Below are positions 50,811-60,942 of a stretch of 64,000 nucleotides of DNA, piece by piece; positions within the stretch are counted from its first letter, which is position 1; each line of letters starts with the position of its first letter. The notes under the pieces are model-generated. The model was given only the letters and a program-made list of their open reading frames with translations, was not told the DNA's origin and searched no databases. The stretch comes from Microbispora bryophytorum. Lineage in GTDB: Bacteria; Actinomycetota; Actinomycetes; Streptosporangiales; Streptosporangiaceae. Position numbers and translations under genes: made by a program. The stretch spans positions 434,001 through 498,000 of the forward strand of contig NZ_VIRL01000001.1 in the NCBI RefSeq assembly GCF_006874465.1, in the 5' to 3' direction.

Positions 50811-51722
50811 ATGGACTTCCGCGACGACGTGGATCTCGACGCGTCACAGGTGGAGGAGGGCGGCGGCGGGTTCTCAGGTGGCGGGTTCCCGGGCGGCGGG
50901 CTCGCGATCGGCGGGGGCGTCGTGGGTGTCGTCGCCCTGGTCGTCGCCCTGGTTCTGGGGGTCAACCCGGCCGATCTCCTCAGCGGTGGAGGCTCCTCGT
51001 CCGGCGGGTCCACGGGCGCGCGCCCTGCCTCGGATCCGACCTCGCGAGATCTGAGCGAGTGCAAGAAGGGCAGCGACGCGGACCAGTCGGAGAAGTGCCG
51101 CGTGGTGGGGGTGGTCAACAGCGTCCAGAAATACTGGCGGGACGCCTTCGCCGAGCGGGGCGGGCAGTCGTACCGCAACGCGCGGACCGTCCTGTTCACC
51201 AACGCCGTGAGTACGGGCTGCGGCCAGGCGAGCTCGGCCGTCGGCCCCTTCTACTGCCCGGCCGACAGCCGGGTCTACCTCGACCTCGGCTTCTTCAAGG
51301 AGCTGGAGAGCGAATTCGGCGCGAAGGGCGGGCCCTTCGCGCAGGCGTACGTGATCGGTCACGAGTACGGCCACCACGTGCAGAACATCCTCGGCACCAA
51401 CCGGCGGGCCGCCGGCGACAGCCAGGGCGCGGGCAGCGCCTCCGTACGGCTTGAGCTTCAAGCGGACTGCTACGCCGGGGTGTGGGCGAAGAACGCGGTG
51501 GACACGGGGTTCTACGAGAGCCCGTTCACCAAGGCGGACATCCAGGAGGCCCTGGACGCCGCGGCGGCGGTGGGCGACGACAGGATCCAGGAGCGCTCCC
51601 GGGGCAGGGTGGACCCCGAGGGGTGGACGCACGGGAGCTCCCAGCAGCGGGTCAAATGGTTCACCACGGGCTATACGACGGGCTCTCCCGCCCGGTGCGA
51701 CACGTTCTCCGGCGCGGTCTGA
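50811..51722 (+). CDS. Neutral zinc metallopeptidase (YpfJ family)
   Basis: 303 residues from ATG 50811 with AGGAAGG upstream (GTG 50808 is also possible). A Gly-rich N-terminus (GGGGFSGGGFPGGGLAIGGG) leads to one transmembrane helix (VVGVVALVVALVLGV) and a Ser/Gly linker. The extracytoplasmic peptidase domain has HEYGHHVQNIL (HExxH-type zinc site, about 183) and a downstream ELQADCYAGVW, the third ligand region. The substrate is unknown. Length and layout match the putative zinc peptidase family widespread in bacteria. Confidence 0.85.
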   Translation: MDFRDDVDLDASQVEEGGGGFSGGGFPGGGLAIGGGVVGVVALVVALVLGVNPADLLSGGGSSSGGSTGARPASDPTSRDLSECKKGSDADQSEKCRVVGVVNSVQKYWRDAFAERGGQSYRNARTVLFTNAVSTGCGQASSAVGPFYCPADSRVYLDLGFFKELESEFGAKGGPFAQAYVIGHEYGHHVQNILGTNRRAAGDSQGAGSASVRLELQADCYAGVWAKNAVDTGFYESPFTKADIQEALDAAAAVGDDRIQERSRGRVDPEGWTHGSSQQRVKWFTTGYTTGSPARCDTFSGAV

Positions 51723-51852
51723 CGTTTTCCCTGCCGCCTGGACGCTTACTGAGGCTTTCCCGCCTCGAACTACTGGCGTTCCCCATGTGACGTGCATTGT
51801 GGGGAGGGCGTGCATTGTGGGGAGACAGTCGTCGCGGGGCGGGGGGCATCCG

Positions 51853-52578
51853 ATGACGCAGGGGCTGCACCAGTTCATGGCGATGGCGGGCCCATGGGCC
51901 TACCTGGTGGTCGGGCTGATGGCCTGCGCGGAGACGGGGGCGCTCGTCGGGCTCGTGGTGCCGGGTGAGATCACCCTGCTGATGGCCGGTTTCCTCGCCT
52001 TCACGGGGCACGTGAGCCTGCTCGTCATGATGGTCGTGGCCGGCGTGGGCGCGGTCGCCGGGGATTCGATCAGCTACCGGATCGGCAGGCGGCTGGGGCC
52101 TCGCGTGCGCGCCAGCCGGCTGGGCCGCCGGGTGAGCGCGGAGCGATGGGACCGCACGGAGGACTACCTGCGGCGGCGCGGTGGATGGGCCGTCCTGTTC
52201 GGCCGCTGGGTCGGTCTGCTGCGCGCCCTGGTCCCCATGCTGGCCGGCATGGGACGCCTGCCGTACGCGAGATTCCTCGCCTACGGGGTGCCCGGCGGGC
52301 TGGCCTGGGGGGCGGGCACCGTCGCGCTCGGGTACGCCGCGGGGAGCTCGTACGAGCTGGTGGAGCAGTTCTCCGGGCGGGTCGGTCTCCTGGTCGCGGC
52401 CGGCCTGGTCGCGCTGGCCGCCGCCGGCCTGGGCGTCCACCGGCTGACCCGGCCGCGAACGCCGGTCGTCGCGGAGTCTGTCGGGGCGGAGTGTGCCAGG
52501 GCGGAGTCTGTGGGGGCGGAGTGTGTCAGGGCGGAGCGCGCCAGGGCCACGCCCTCCGGCCGCCCGGTGCAGAGGTAG
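51853..52578 (+). CDS. DedA family membrane protein
   Basis: 241 residues from ATG 51853. DedA signatures: PGEITLLMAGFLA, GDSISYRIGRRLG and FGRWVGLLRALVPMLAGMGR with the conserved Arg residues, and YGVPGGLAWG. DedA proteins are lipid scramblase/flippase-like transporters that recycle undecaprenyl phosphate or other lipids. The C-terminus carries a short repeat, ESVGAECARAESVGAECVRA, encoded by repeated GGCGGAGT-type DNA. Two copies of a 16-bp sequence (CGTGCATTGTGGGGAG, 51791 and 51809) lie just upstream. Confidence 0.82.
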   Translation: MTQGLHQFMAMAGPWAYLVVGLMACAETGALVGLVVPGEITLLMAGFLAFTGHVSLLVMMVVAGVGAVAGDSISYRIGRRLGPRVRASRLGRRVSAERWDRTEDYLRRRGGWAVLFGRWVGLLRALVPMLAGMGRLPYARFLAYGVPGGLAWGAGTVALGYAAGSSYELVEQFSGRVGLLVAAGLVALAAAGLGVHRLTRPRTPVVAESVGAECARAESVGAECVRAERARATPSGRPVQR

Positions 52579-52607
52579 GGATGCTGCGCCGCACGCCGGC
52601 CGGCGGC

Positions 52608-53699
52608 TCACGGCCGCGCCCGTGCGGTCAGCGACCAGATGCTCCAGGCGAACCAGCCGACCGGGATCTCGATCAGGTGGGCGAAGAACCAGAACAGCAG
52701 CACCGCCGCCGTGGCCGCCCCGGGTGCGACGCCGAAGCCGATCAGCGCCAGCGCGGTCGCCGACTCGCTGATCCCCGATCCGCCGGGTGTGATGACGGCG
52801 GTGGTCAGCACCCGGTTGATCGCGAAGGCCGCGACCGCCTCGGGGACGGCGACCTCGGCACCGGTCACGCGCAGGCATCCGATGAACAGCACGCACTGCA
52901 GCGCCATGTAGGCGACCATGCCGAGCGTGAGCCGGGGCCACCGCGTACGAGTGATCTCGATGGTGGAGTGACGCAGGTCGAGCAGGAAGTCGCGCAGGCA
53001 CGGCTTTCGCCTGAGCGGCAGGAATCGGACCACCCGATCCAGGCCCCGCCCCAGCAGGTCGGCCACCGCCTCCCGGTGGAGGGCGGCCGTCATGGCGACG
53101 ACGACGCCGATGAGCAACGCGCCGCCGACCCCTGCGGCCGTCGCGAGCCGGCGATCCGGCATGTATCCCGCGCCGAGCAGGCAGCCGAGTCCCACGGCGG
53201 GGAGCAGGAAGCGGGACAGCAGGTTCCACACGCCCGTCACGACCGTCGAGGCCACCACCGGCCGCCGTCCGAAGCCCCACCTGGTCATCATGGTGAAGGT
53301 CATGGCCACGCCCACGGCCCCGCCGAACGGCAGCATGTTGCTGGCGCCGCTGCCGACGCAGTTGACCAGCAGCGCCCGGCGCCTGCTCAACCCGGGCAGG
53401 GAGTCGCTCAGCACGTTCGAGTACGCCCACAGCCCGGCCGCCCACACCCCGGTGAGCACCGCCATCGCGCCCCAGCCGATCCGCACCAGGCGTTCGTCGA
53501 GCTGCCCCCAGGTGACTCCGGTGATGTGCGGAAGGAACGAGATGAGCACGGCCGCCAGCGCCAGGGAGATCAGCGACATGACGACCCTGCTCCGGGGCGC
53601 GCGGCCCGTCGCCGCCTCCGCCCCCGCGTCCGCCTCCGCCTCTGCCTCCGCCGAAATGGTCTCCACGCCGGTTCGCCACCTCCACCCTGTCCGCTTCAT
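52608..53699 (-). CDS. Flippase-like/lysylphosphatidylglycerol synthase transmembrane (UPF0104) protein
   Basis: About 363 residues from ATG 53699 (MKRTGWRWRT). An acidic Ala/Glu-rich N-terminal tail is followed by eight or so membrane segments (LISLALAAVLISFLPHITGV, MLPFGGAVGVAMTFTMMTRW, INRVLTTAVITPGGSGISES). The segment with NxxLPxGGAxG and the TPGGSGxxE motif is typical of the LPG_synthase_TM family, membrane domains related to MprF flippases. A lipid-transport role is likely. The gene is convergent with dedA. Confidence 0.75.
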   Translation of the reverse strand: MKRTGWRWRTGVETISAEAEAEADAGAEAATGRAPRSRVVMSLISLALAAVLISFLPHITGVTWGQLDERLVRIGWGAMAVLTGVWAAGLWAYSNVLSDSLPGLSRRRALLVNCVGSGASNMLPFGGAVGVAMTFTMMTRWGFGRRPVVASTVVTGVWNLLSRFLLPAVGLGCLLGAGYMPDRRLATAAGVGGALLIGVVVAMTAALHREAVADLLGRGLDRVVRFLPLRRKPCLRDFLLDLRHSTIEITRTRWPRLTLGMVAYMALQCVLFIGCLRVTGAEVAVPEAVAAFAINRVLTTAVITPGGSGISESATALALIGFGVAPGAATAAVLLFWFFAHLIEIPVGWFAWSIWSLTARARP

Positions 53700-53779
53700 C
53701 CGTATTAACGAGTCAAATGAAGAACAATCCCAAACATGCATTTTGAGCAAAATGGGCGGCAAATTTACGGCAGCGCCGA

Positions 53780-55228
53780 TCAGACCGTTCGCGGGCCTTC
53801 CGCGCCCAGCGGCTCGGCGACGTCCTCCAGCGAACGGCGAGCCGCCTCCACTCCCATGAACCACTGCACGAGCCCGGCGGCGATCATCAGGACAGCCCCG
53901 ATGAGGTATCCCACGACGACGTTGCCCACGCTGTGGCTCTCCACCAGGTGGCCGAACAGCACGGGGCCGACGATGCCTCCGAGGCCGGTGCCGAGCGCGT
54001 AGAAGAACGAGATGACCACCGGCCGCGTCTCCATCGGGAAGATCTCCGAAACCGTCAGGTACGCGGCACTCGCCCCGGCCGAGGCGAAGAAGAACACCGC
54101 CATCCAGCAGATGGTGAGTGTCTCCGGCGACAGCAGGTCCGCCTGGAACAGCGCGGCCGTCCCGAGCAGGAGCACCCCCGATGTCCCGTACGTGCCGGCG
54201 ATCATCGGGCGGCGTCCGACCGAGTCGAAGAACCGGCCCAGCAGCACCGGACCGAGGAAGTTGCCGATCGCGATCGGGATGAGATACCAGGGCGTGTCGT
54301 CGTCCAGGACGGTGAAGAACGTCGAGAGGACCAGGGCGTAGGTGAAGAAGATGGAGTTGTAGAGGAACGCCTGGCCCACGAACAGCAGCAGGCCGACCGC
54401 CGTCCGCCGGGGATATCGGCGCATCAGGGTGGCGGCCACCTCGGTCAGCGGAGTGTACCTTCGCGGGGTGATCCTGATCCTGGCGCGGGGCGGATCGAGG
54501 CTCCGGCCGGCCTGCTCCCGCACCGTCGCCTCGATGTGATCAATCGTCTCCTCCGCCTCCCGCACGCGACCGTGGATCAGCAGCCAGCGTGGGCTCTCCG
54601 GCGGCGGCGCGAGCCGCCGGACCAGCAGGATCACCGAACCGAACAGCGCGCCGAGCCCGAACAGCAGACGCCAGCCGAGGTCGGTCGGAAGCATGCTCAT
54701 GTTGAGCACGGGGATCGCGATGAGGGCGCCGAGAACCGTGCCGAGCCAGAAGGAGCCGTTCACCGCGAGGTCGACCCTCCCGCGCACCCGCGAGGGGATG
54801 AGCTCGTCGATCGCCGAGTTGACCGCGGCGTACTCGCCTCCGATGCCCATGCCGGTGAAGAACCGGCACAGATAGAAGTCCCACGCGTGATGGGAGAAGG
54901 CGGTGGCCAAGGTGGCGGCCAGGTAGAGGGCGAGCGTCACCAGGAAGATCCTCGTACGTCCGAAGCGGTCCGTCAGGTGGGCGAACAGGAGCGCGCCGGC
55001 GCAGGCGCCGGCGATGTAGATTCCGGCCGCGATCCCGACCTGGCTCTCGGTGAGCCCCAGTCCGCTGCCCGGCTCGGTGATCCTCGGGCCGATGACGCCG
55101 ACGATCGTGACCTCGATGCCGTCGAGGATCCAGACGGTGCCGAGACCGAGCAGCACCATCCAATGCCAGCGAGCCCAGGGGAGCCGGTCCAGCCGTCCGG
55201 GGATGTCGGTGCTGATTTGCCCGAACAT
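53780..55228 (-). CDS. MFS transporter (sugar/acid porter type)
   Basis: 482 residues. ATG with AAAGGGGGTG upstream. Twelve membrane segments. MFS signature LTDRFGRTRIFLVTL follows segment 2, and CRFFTGMGIGGEYAAVNSAI segment 4. A second half-signature, RFFDSVGRRPMIAGTYG, follows segment 8. The layout is that of the AAHS/SP group importing sugars or aromatic acids by proton symport. The substrate is unknown. It is divergent from a second MFS gene. Confidence 0.83.
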   Translation of the reverse strand: MFGQISTDIPGRLDRLPWARWHWMVLLGLGTVWILDGIEVTIVGVIGPRITEPGSGLGLTESQVGIAAGIYIAGACAGALLFAHLTDRFGRTRIFLVTLALYLAATLATAFSHHAWDFYLCRFFTGMGIGGEYAAVNSAIDELIPSRVRGRVDLAVNGSFWLGTVLGALIAIPVLNMSMLPTDLGWRLLFGLGALFGSVILLVRRLAPPPESPRWLLIHGRVREAEETIDHIEATVREQAGRSLDPPRARIRITPRRYTPLTEVAATLMRRYPRRTAVGLLLFVGQAFLYNSIFFTYALVLSTFFTVLDDDTPWYLIPIAIGNFLGPVLLGRFFDSVGRRPMIAGTYGTSGVLLLGTAALFQADLLSPETLTICWMAVFFFASAGASAAYLTVSEIFPMETRPVVISFFYALGTGLGGIVGPVLFGHLVESHSVGNVVVGYLIGAVLMIAAGLVQWFMGVEAARRSLEDVAEPLGAEGPRTV

Positions 55229-55469
55229 GTCACCCCCTTTTCGCAGGATATGACGCTGTATCCGGCCATATCAGGAGTGGCGCGGGATACACGGGCATCA
55301 ATCCCTCTCCGGGCCCTCGGTGTTCGAGCGGGGCCGACGGATACCGGGCGCGAGTGGGGGCCGGAGTCCGATCCAGGACAGGCCGCAGGAGGAACCCGAA
55401 GCGCGGCGCGGACGGCCGGTCCGAGACGCGGGCGCCCACCACGTACTGATCTCGTGCGGAGGGCGGCTG

Positions 55470-56882
55470 ATGGACAGGGCACCTTCTCGTGACGTCGACA
55501 GGGCCGGAAACACCCGGCGAGGGCCCTTCCCGGCGACAGGCGCCGATCCGGCCGCGGAAACCGGGACGAATTCCGGGCGGCGAGAACATCAGGGGCGAGA
55601 GCCGGGCTCCCCGCCGCTCCGGATGGGCGACGCGTACGGGCTCGGCGGCGATCTGGCCATGGTCAGGGAACGGCGGTTCGCCCTGTTGCTCGCCGCTCGC
55701 ACCGTCTCGGTGCTGGGCAGTGGCTTCGCTCCCATCGCCCTCGCCTTCGGCGTCCTCGCGCTGCCCGGTGCGAGGGCGACGACGCTGTCGGCGGTCCTCG
55801 CCGCCCAGGCGCTGCCGATGGTGGCCTTCCTCCTGCTCGGAGGGGTCGTCGCGGACCGGATGCCGAGGCACCGGGTGATGACCGCGGCGGAGTCCGTCAA
55901 CGCGGCGGCCCACCTCTGCCTGGCCGCGATGATGCTGACGAAGTGGGCGCCACTCCCCCCGCTCCTGGTGGCGAGCGCCGTCAGCGGCATCGCCGGCGCC
56001 ATGCTGTTCCCGGCGCTGACCGGGATCATCCGCGACGTGGTCCCGCCCGGCCGGTTACACAGTGCCAACGCCCTGCTCGGGATGGGGACCAACGTCTCGA
56101 AGATGGCGGGTCTCGTGCTCAGCGGCGGCGCCGTGGTCCTGATCGGCAGCGGCTGGGTGCTGATGACGAGCGGTGTCATGTTCGCCGTCGCCGCCGTGCT
56201 GGTCACGATGCTCCGCGGTTCCCCCGGTCAAGGCTCACCCGGTGGCGCCCACTCGGTGCTGGCCGATCTGCGGGACGGCTGGCGCGAGTTCGTCTCCCGG
56301 CAGTGGCTGTGGGTGGCCGTGGCACAGTTCTCGATCCTGATGATGGCCGTGCAGGCGGCGTACGGCGTGCTCGGCCCTCTGGTCGCCAGGCAGCACATGG
56401 GCGGCGCTCCCGCCTGGTCGGCGGTCCTCGCCGGCGAGGCCGTCGGAATGGCCATCGGGGTCGTCCTCGCCTTCCGGCTGCGTCCCCGGCGGCCCGTCAT
56501 GGTCGCGACGCTCCTCACCCTGCCCACCGCCGCGCCGTACGTGCTGCTCGGCGTCGGCGCGCCGCTGTGGTCCATCGTGAGCGGGGCCCTCGTCGCCGGC
56601 GTCTGCTTCGACATCTACGGCGTGCTGTGGAACACCACGGTCCAGCGGGAGATCCCGGGCGAGTCGCTGTCGCGGGTCAGCTCCTACGACTCGCTCGGTT
56701 CCCTGATGCTCGGGCCCCTGGGCATGCTGCTGGCCGGTCCGCTGGCCGTCACGGTCGGCGCGCAGCCCGCGCTGATCGGGTGCGGCGCGATGGTGGTGCT
56801 GGTCTCCATGCTGGCCGTGCTCTTCCCGGGGGTGCGGGAGCTCCGGGTCCCGGACGTACGGGCCGTGCCGACGAGATCTTGA
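55470..56882 (+). CDS. MFS transporter (MFS_3/EntS-like exporter type)
   Basis: 470 residues from ATG 55470, chosen for its GGAGG seven bases upstream. Starts at 55623 and 55659 lie closer to the first membrane segment but lack one. After a hydrophilic leader come twelve segments beginning FALLLAARTVSVLGSG, with LGGVVADRMPRHRVM as the MFS motif A. It resembles actinobacterial drug or siderophore exporters. Confidence 0.8.
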   Translation: MDRAPSRDVDRAGNTRRGPFPATGADPAAETGTNSGRREHQGREPGSPPLRMGDAYGLGGDLAMVRERRFALLLAARTVSVLGSGFAPIALAFGVLALPGARATTLSAVLAAQALPMVAFLLLGGVVADRMPRHRVMTAAESVNAAAHLCLAAMMLTKWAPLPPLLVASAVSGIAGAMLFPALTGIIRDVVPPGRLHSANALLGMGTNVSKMAGLVLSGGAVVLIGSGWVLMTSGVMFAVAAVLVTMLRGSPGQGSPGGAHSVLADLRDGWREFVSRQWLWVAVAQFSILMMAVQAAYGVLGPLVARQHMGGAPAWSAVLAGEAVGMAIGVVLAFRLRPRRPVMVATLLTLPTAAPYVLLGVGAPLWSIVSGALVAGVCFDIYGVLWNTTVQREIPGESLSRVSSYDSLGSLMLGPLGMLLAGPLAVTVGAQPALIGCGAMVVLVSMLAVLFPGVRELRVPDVRAVPTRS

Positions 56883-56986
56883 TCACCTCGGGGCAGTCTT
56901 TACCGGCGGGCGGAACCCGGCCACGGCCCTTGATCGTTCAGGTGGGCGGCTGACACACCTCATCGATCGTCGACAGGGAGAAATAC

Positions 56987-57988
56987 GTGGTCTTCAAGCG
57001 GATGCTGGCCGCTCTCGGAGTGGGCGCCCCCTCGGTGGACACCGTGCTAACCACCCCGCGAGTCCGGCCGGGCGGCGTGCTCACGGGCGAGGTGCGCCTG
57101 ACCGGCGGCGACTTCGACGCCGAGATCGAGGACATCACTCTCGGCCTGGTCGCCGCGGTGGAGATCGAGCACGGCGACGGCGAGAGCGCGGGGCTCGGCG
57201 AGTTCTCCCGTGCCCGGGTGTCCGGCCCGTTCACCCTGCGCCAGGGCGAGAACCGGAGCGTCCCCTTCCAGATCCCGGTGCCGTGGGAGACCCCGATCAG
57301 TGAGATCGACGGGCAGCGCCTGACCGGCATGGCCCTCGGCGTACGCACCGAGGTGGCCATCGCCAAGGCCGTCGACAAGGGCGACCTCGACCCGATCGCC
57401 GTCGAGCCGCTCCCCTCGCAGTTCCGCGTCCTGGAGGCGCTCCTCCAGCTCGGTTTCGCCTTCAAGTCGGCCGATCTCGAGGCCGGCCACCTGTACGGCG
57501 TGCGCCAGGAGCTGCCGTTCTACCAGGAGATCGAGTTCTACCCGCCCCCGCGGCACGCCGGTGCGGTGGGGGAGGCCGAGCTCACCTTCGTGGCCGACCC
57601 CGCGGGTCTGGAAGTGATCCTGGAGGCCGACAAGCGAGCCGGTCGTTACTCCGGCGACGCCATCGGCCGCTTCCGCGTCAGTCACGAGGACGCGGCGCGC
57701 ATGGACTGGCCCGGCGAGCTCGACCGCTGGCTGACCGGGCTCGCCCAGTACGGCTCCCAGCACTCCGCTCCCCACGGTGCCCCCTACGGCGCACCGTACG
57801 GCGACCATCACGGCGGCCACTACGAGGACCACCATCCCCACGGTCACCACGAGCAGCGCGGTGGCCCCGGCTGGGGCGTGGTGGCCGCGGCCGGCGCCGC
57901 CGGGGTCGTCGGCGGCCTGGTGGCCGGCGAGGTGATCGAAGAGATCTTCGAGGACGACGAGGACGAGGGCGGGGACGGCGACTGGTAA
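56987..57988 (+). CDS. Spo0M-family sporulation control protein
   Basis: 333 residues with GTG start and GGGAG upstream. The arrestin-like N-terminal half reads MVFKRMLAALGVGAPSVDTV, RPGGVLTGEVRLTGGDFDAE, then FQIPVPWETPIS. The C-terminus carries a Gly/His/Pro-rich stretch (HGAPYGAPYGDHHGGHYEDH), a short hydrophobic segment and an acidic tail. Bacillus Spo0M regulates sporulation entry. Actinomycete homologues are common and presumably act in development. Confidence 0.85.
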   Translation: MVFKRMLAALGVGAPSVDTVLTTPRVRPGGVLTGEVRLTGGDFDAEIEDITLGLVAAVEIEHGDGESAGLGEFSRARVSGPFTLRQGENRSVPFQIPVPWETPISEIDGQRLTGMALGVRTEVAIAKAVDKGDLDPIAVEPLPSQFRVLEALLQLGFAFKSADLEAGHLYGVRQELPFYQEIEFYPPPRHAGAVGEAELTFVADPAGLEVILEADKRAGRYSGDAIGRFRVSHEDAARMDWPGELDRWLTGLAQYGSQHSAPHGAPYGAPYGDHHGGHYEDHHPHGHHEQRGGPGWGVVAAAGAAGVVGGLVAGEVIEEIFEDDEDEGGDGDW

Positions 57989-58104
57989 CCCCCCGCCGGC
58001 CGCCCCTCCGCCCGGCACGCCGCCGTCGGGGGGCGCCGCCGTCGGGGGGCGCCGCCGAGTTCGGGTCGAGAACGCCGCCACCGGATGAAGCCGCGGGCGC
58101 AGGC

Positions 58105-60942
58105 TCACGCGCCGAGCAGATCGGCGACCGCGCCGGTCGTCATCGGGTGCCGGGCGATCAGGGCCGCCACCTCGCCGTTCTCCTGCCGGCTCCCCCACTC
58201 CGCCGTGCAGCCGAGCAGCGCGGCGACCGCGCCGGTCGTCGCCGGGTGCCGGGTCAGCAGCGCGGGCACCGGCCCGCTCGGCACGGGCGCCGCACGGGCC
58301 CTGCGCGGCGGTGCGGCCGGCCGTTCCCACGGCGGGGTCCAGGCGTCCAGCTCGGCCAGGGTGCCGGGAAAGGTCCGGCCGGCCTCGCGGACGAGCACGG
58401 GGACCAGCTCCGGCGCGTGCCGGCGCAACGTGGTGATCAGCGTCGGCAGCCACGGCAGCAGGACGGGGTCGGGCAGCCGCGCGAAGGCCTTCGACAGCGC
58501 CTCGACCACGAATGGCGCGAGGCCGGGGACAGGTTCGAGCGCCTGGACGAACCCGCTCACGTAGAGCGGATAGGCCGGGACGACGAGCGGGTTGGCCAAC
58601 AGTTCGTCACAGCGGGCGCGCAGCTCCTCCCTGGTCAGCAGGCCCAGCTGCGTCTGCGCCGCCCACAGCAGCGCGACCTTGGCCGGGGCCCGCGGGTGCG
58701 ACTGCCGTACGGCCAGTTCGAGCTGGGCCCGGTCGCAGCCCAGCGACAGCGCGAGGCCCTCCAGGGTGAACAGGAAGCCGAGCATCGCGCCGACCTGACG
58801 CACGCCGGTGTCGTCGTCGGCGAAGGCGGTGGGCAGCAGCGTGCAGTAGTGGGCGTATCCGGCCGTGACGAAGTCCTCGCACCAGGCAGGCAGCTCCGGT
58901 TCGCTCGCCCGGTAATAGGTCAGCAGCCGCCTGATCCTGCGCAGCACCTCGGGTGCGTCGTCCACCGTGCGCTCGGCGGCCAGCAGCTCGACGGCGCGGG
59001 CGCCGAGCTCGCTCGGGAGGCGGCGGCCGCCCAGGTAGAGGATGGCGTCCTCGACGGCCGCGAGCGCGACTCCCGCCGTGGCCTGGGGGTCCCACACCGT
59101 GCGGCGCAGCCGCTGCTCCAGCACCTGTTCGACCGTGACGCCCTCGTAGCCCAGCTCGATGATCTCCCGCTGGTGCCGGCCGAGCGCCACGTCCCAGCTC
59201 TCCTGGATCGGCCGTTCGCCGAGGCGGCGCGCCCCCATGATCGGCCGGATCGCGCCGTCGGGCAGCAGGTAGCGCAGCGTCCACAGCAGATCGGAGCACG
59301 GCTCCAGCTCGGGATCCGCCTTGAGGTCGAGCAGCACGCGCTGCTGCGTGCGCCTGGTCAGGTCCAGCCCGAGCGGCTCCAGCCGGTCGTGCACGTCGCG
59401 GACCAGCGGGGGCAGCGCCGCGTAGCCGACCATCCCGATCTTGTCCCCGCCCAGGAGGATCTCGCACAGGCGGCGGACGTCCCGGCGACCCGGCACGACG
59501 TCCTTCTCGATGCAGGTGACGGCCGCATCGGCGAAGTCGTACGGCGTGGGCCTCGCCCGGCCGCGCACGCCGGCGAGCAGGATCGACGTCTCGAACACGG
59601 CGATGGCGTCGGCCGTGCTGGCCAGATAGCCGTTGCGGCGGGCCAGCCGCACGATGTCGACGCACCATCCGCGCAGTTCGTCCTCGTCCAGGCCATCGAG
59701 CGCGGGCGGGCCGGCGAGGAACCCCGTCAGCCGGTCGGCCGACGGCTCGGCGGCGGGCGGTGCGGCGACGGGCGGTGCGGCCCCGGCGGGACCGGTGGCT
59801 TTGGTGGCTTTGGCTTTGGTGGTCCGCTTGCCGGACCCGCCCTGCTGCCCCTCCAGCCGGTGGGGCGTGAGGCCCCCACGCTTGACCGCCTTGGCCCAGG
59901 TGGCGGCGGCGATGGACACCGAGCCCCGGGCCAGGCCGAACTGCGCCTCGATCGCGGAGTGGCTGGAGGGGATCAGCCCGTAGAGCCAGTGGGTGCCCGT
60001 GCGCGGGCTGATCTCGTACGGCGGCGCCTCGGACCGCAGACCGAACTCGGCGACCGTACTGACCGCGTGGAAGGCTCCGCACACGTACAGGCAGTCGGCG
60101 GGGTCCGCGCCCGACGCGGCGAGGTGCTCGCGGATACGCGCCCACATGTGGCGCTCGCGTTCCTCGTCGACGGCCAGGCGGCCGTCGCCGTCCGGGCGCA
60201 GCCGCCGGAACAGGCTGCCGACCAGCGCCATCGCCTGGCGGTAGGTGCCGTAGTCGGCCCCGGTCAGCGGCTGTTCGACGTACTGGTCCCACCACTCCGA
60301 CCAGTGCCGCACCTTGCCGTGGTGCAGCAGGTGCTTTTCCAGCTCGGCGAAGCGCGGACGCAGGTCGCCGATCTCGACGCCCACGGCGTCCCCGTGCAGC
60401 GCCGCCTCGTCACCGTGCCCGTCGTCGGCGGAGCCGGACTCCTCCGGAGCCGGACCGGCCGGGCCGTCCGTTTCCTGGGGCAGCCATTGGAAGACGTGGT
60501 CCACCGAGCGATCGACCAGCACGATCTCGACGCCGGGGGTGTCGAGCGCGTACGCGATGGCCTGATACTCCGCCGACGCCTCCGTCACCGGCGCGATCAC
60601 GCTGAGGGGCCCTGAGCCGGGCGGGAACCCGTCGAGCTGGGTCGCGAACGCCTGCAGTGCCACCGGCAGCCGGCAGTTGCGCAGCTCGTCCAGGAGGGGG
60701 CGCAGGTCCTCGCACAACTCCAGGTAGACGACCTTGGGCCGCCTGTCGCGCAGCCGCCGGGTCATGGCCAGGGCGGAGGCCGGCGAGTGGTGGCACACCG
60801 GGAAGATCTCCAGCTCCTCGCGCAGCATGCGGTCGACGTCGTCGACCATGCCGGACAGGATGCCGGCCAGGGCGTCGCCGTCGCCCGAGAAGGCCGCGGC
60901 GGCGTCGAGAAGCTGCTCGCGCAGGGCGCCGAAGGTGCTCAT
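58105..60942 (-). CDS. DUF5682 family protein of a MoxR-VWA operon
   Basis: About 945 residues from ATG 60942, overlapping the MoxR gene stop by four bases. FPVCHHSPASALAM near the N-terminus is the family signature. Long helical repeats follow, with an Ala/Pro linker near residue 390. The end carries two copies of a RHPxTTGAVAxLLG motif. In E. coli the matching set is yehL-yehM-yehP-yehQ. DUF5682 probably acts as the partner or target-binding part of a MoxR ATPase and VWA protein, a chaperone- or metal-insertion-like assembly. Some MoxR-VWA sets have been proposed as conflict systems. Confidence 0.75.
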   Translation of the reverse strand: MSTFGALREQLLDAAAAFSGDGDALAGILSGMVDDVDRMLREELEIFPVCHHSPASALAMTRRLRDRRPKVVYLELCEDLRPLLDELRNCRLPVALQAFATQLDGFPPGSGPLSVIAPVTEASAEYQAIAYALDTPGVEIVLVDRSVDHVFQWLPQETDGPAGPAPEESGSADDGHGDEAALHGDAVGVEIGDLRPRFAELEKHLLHHGKVRHWSEWWDQYVEQPLTGADYGTYRQAMALVGSLFRRLRPDGDGRLAVDEERERHMWARIREHLAASGADPADCLYVCGAFHAVSTVAEFGLRSEAPPYEISPRTGTHWLYGLIPSSHSAIEAQFGLARGSVSIAAATWAKAVKRGGLTPHRLEGQQGGSGKRTTKAKATKATGPAGAAPPVAAPPAAEPSADRLTGFLAGPPALDGLDEDELRGWCVDIVRLARRNGYLASTADAIAVFETSILLAGVRGRARPTPYDFADAAVTCIEKDVVPGRRDVRRLCEILLGGDKIGMVGYAALPPLVRDVHDRLEPLGLDLTRRTQQRVLLDLKADPELEPCSDLLWTLRYLLPDGAIRPIMGARRLGERPIQESWDVALGRHQREIIELGYEGVTVEQVLEQRLRRTVWDPQATAGVALAAVEDAILYLGGRRLPSELGARAVELLAAERTVDDAPEVLRRIRRLLTYYRASEPELPAWCEDFVTAGYAHYCTLLPTAFADDDTGVRQVGAMLGFLFTLEGLALSLGCDRAQLELAVRQSHPRAPAKVALLWAAQTQLGLLTREELRARCDELLANPLVVPAYPLYVSGFVQALEPVPGLAPFVVEALSKAFARLPDPVLLPWLPTLITTLRRHAPELVPVLVREAGRTFPGTLAELDAWTPPWERPAAPPRRARAAPVPSGPVPALLTRHPATTGAVAALLGCTAEWGSRQENGEVAALIARHPMTTGAVADLLGA

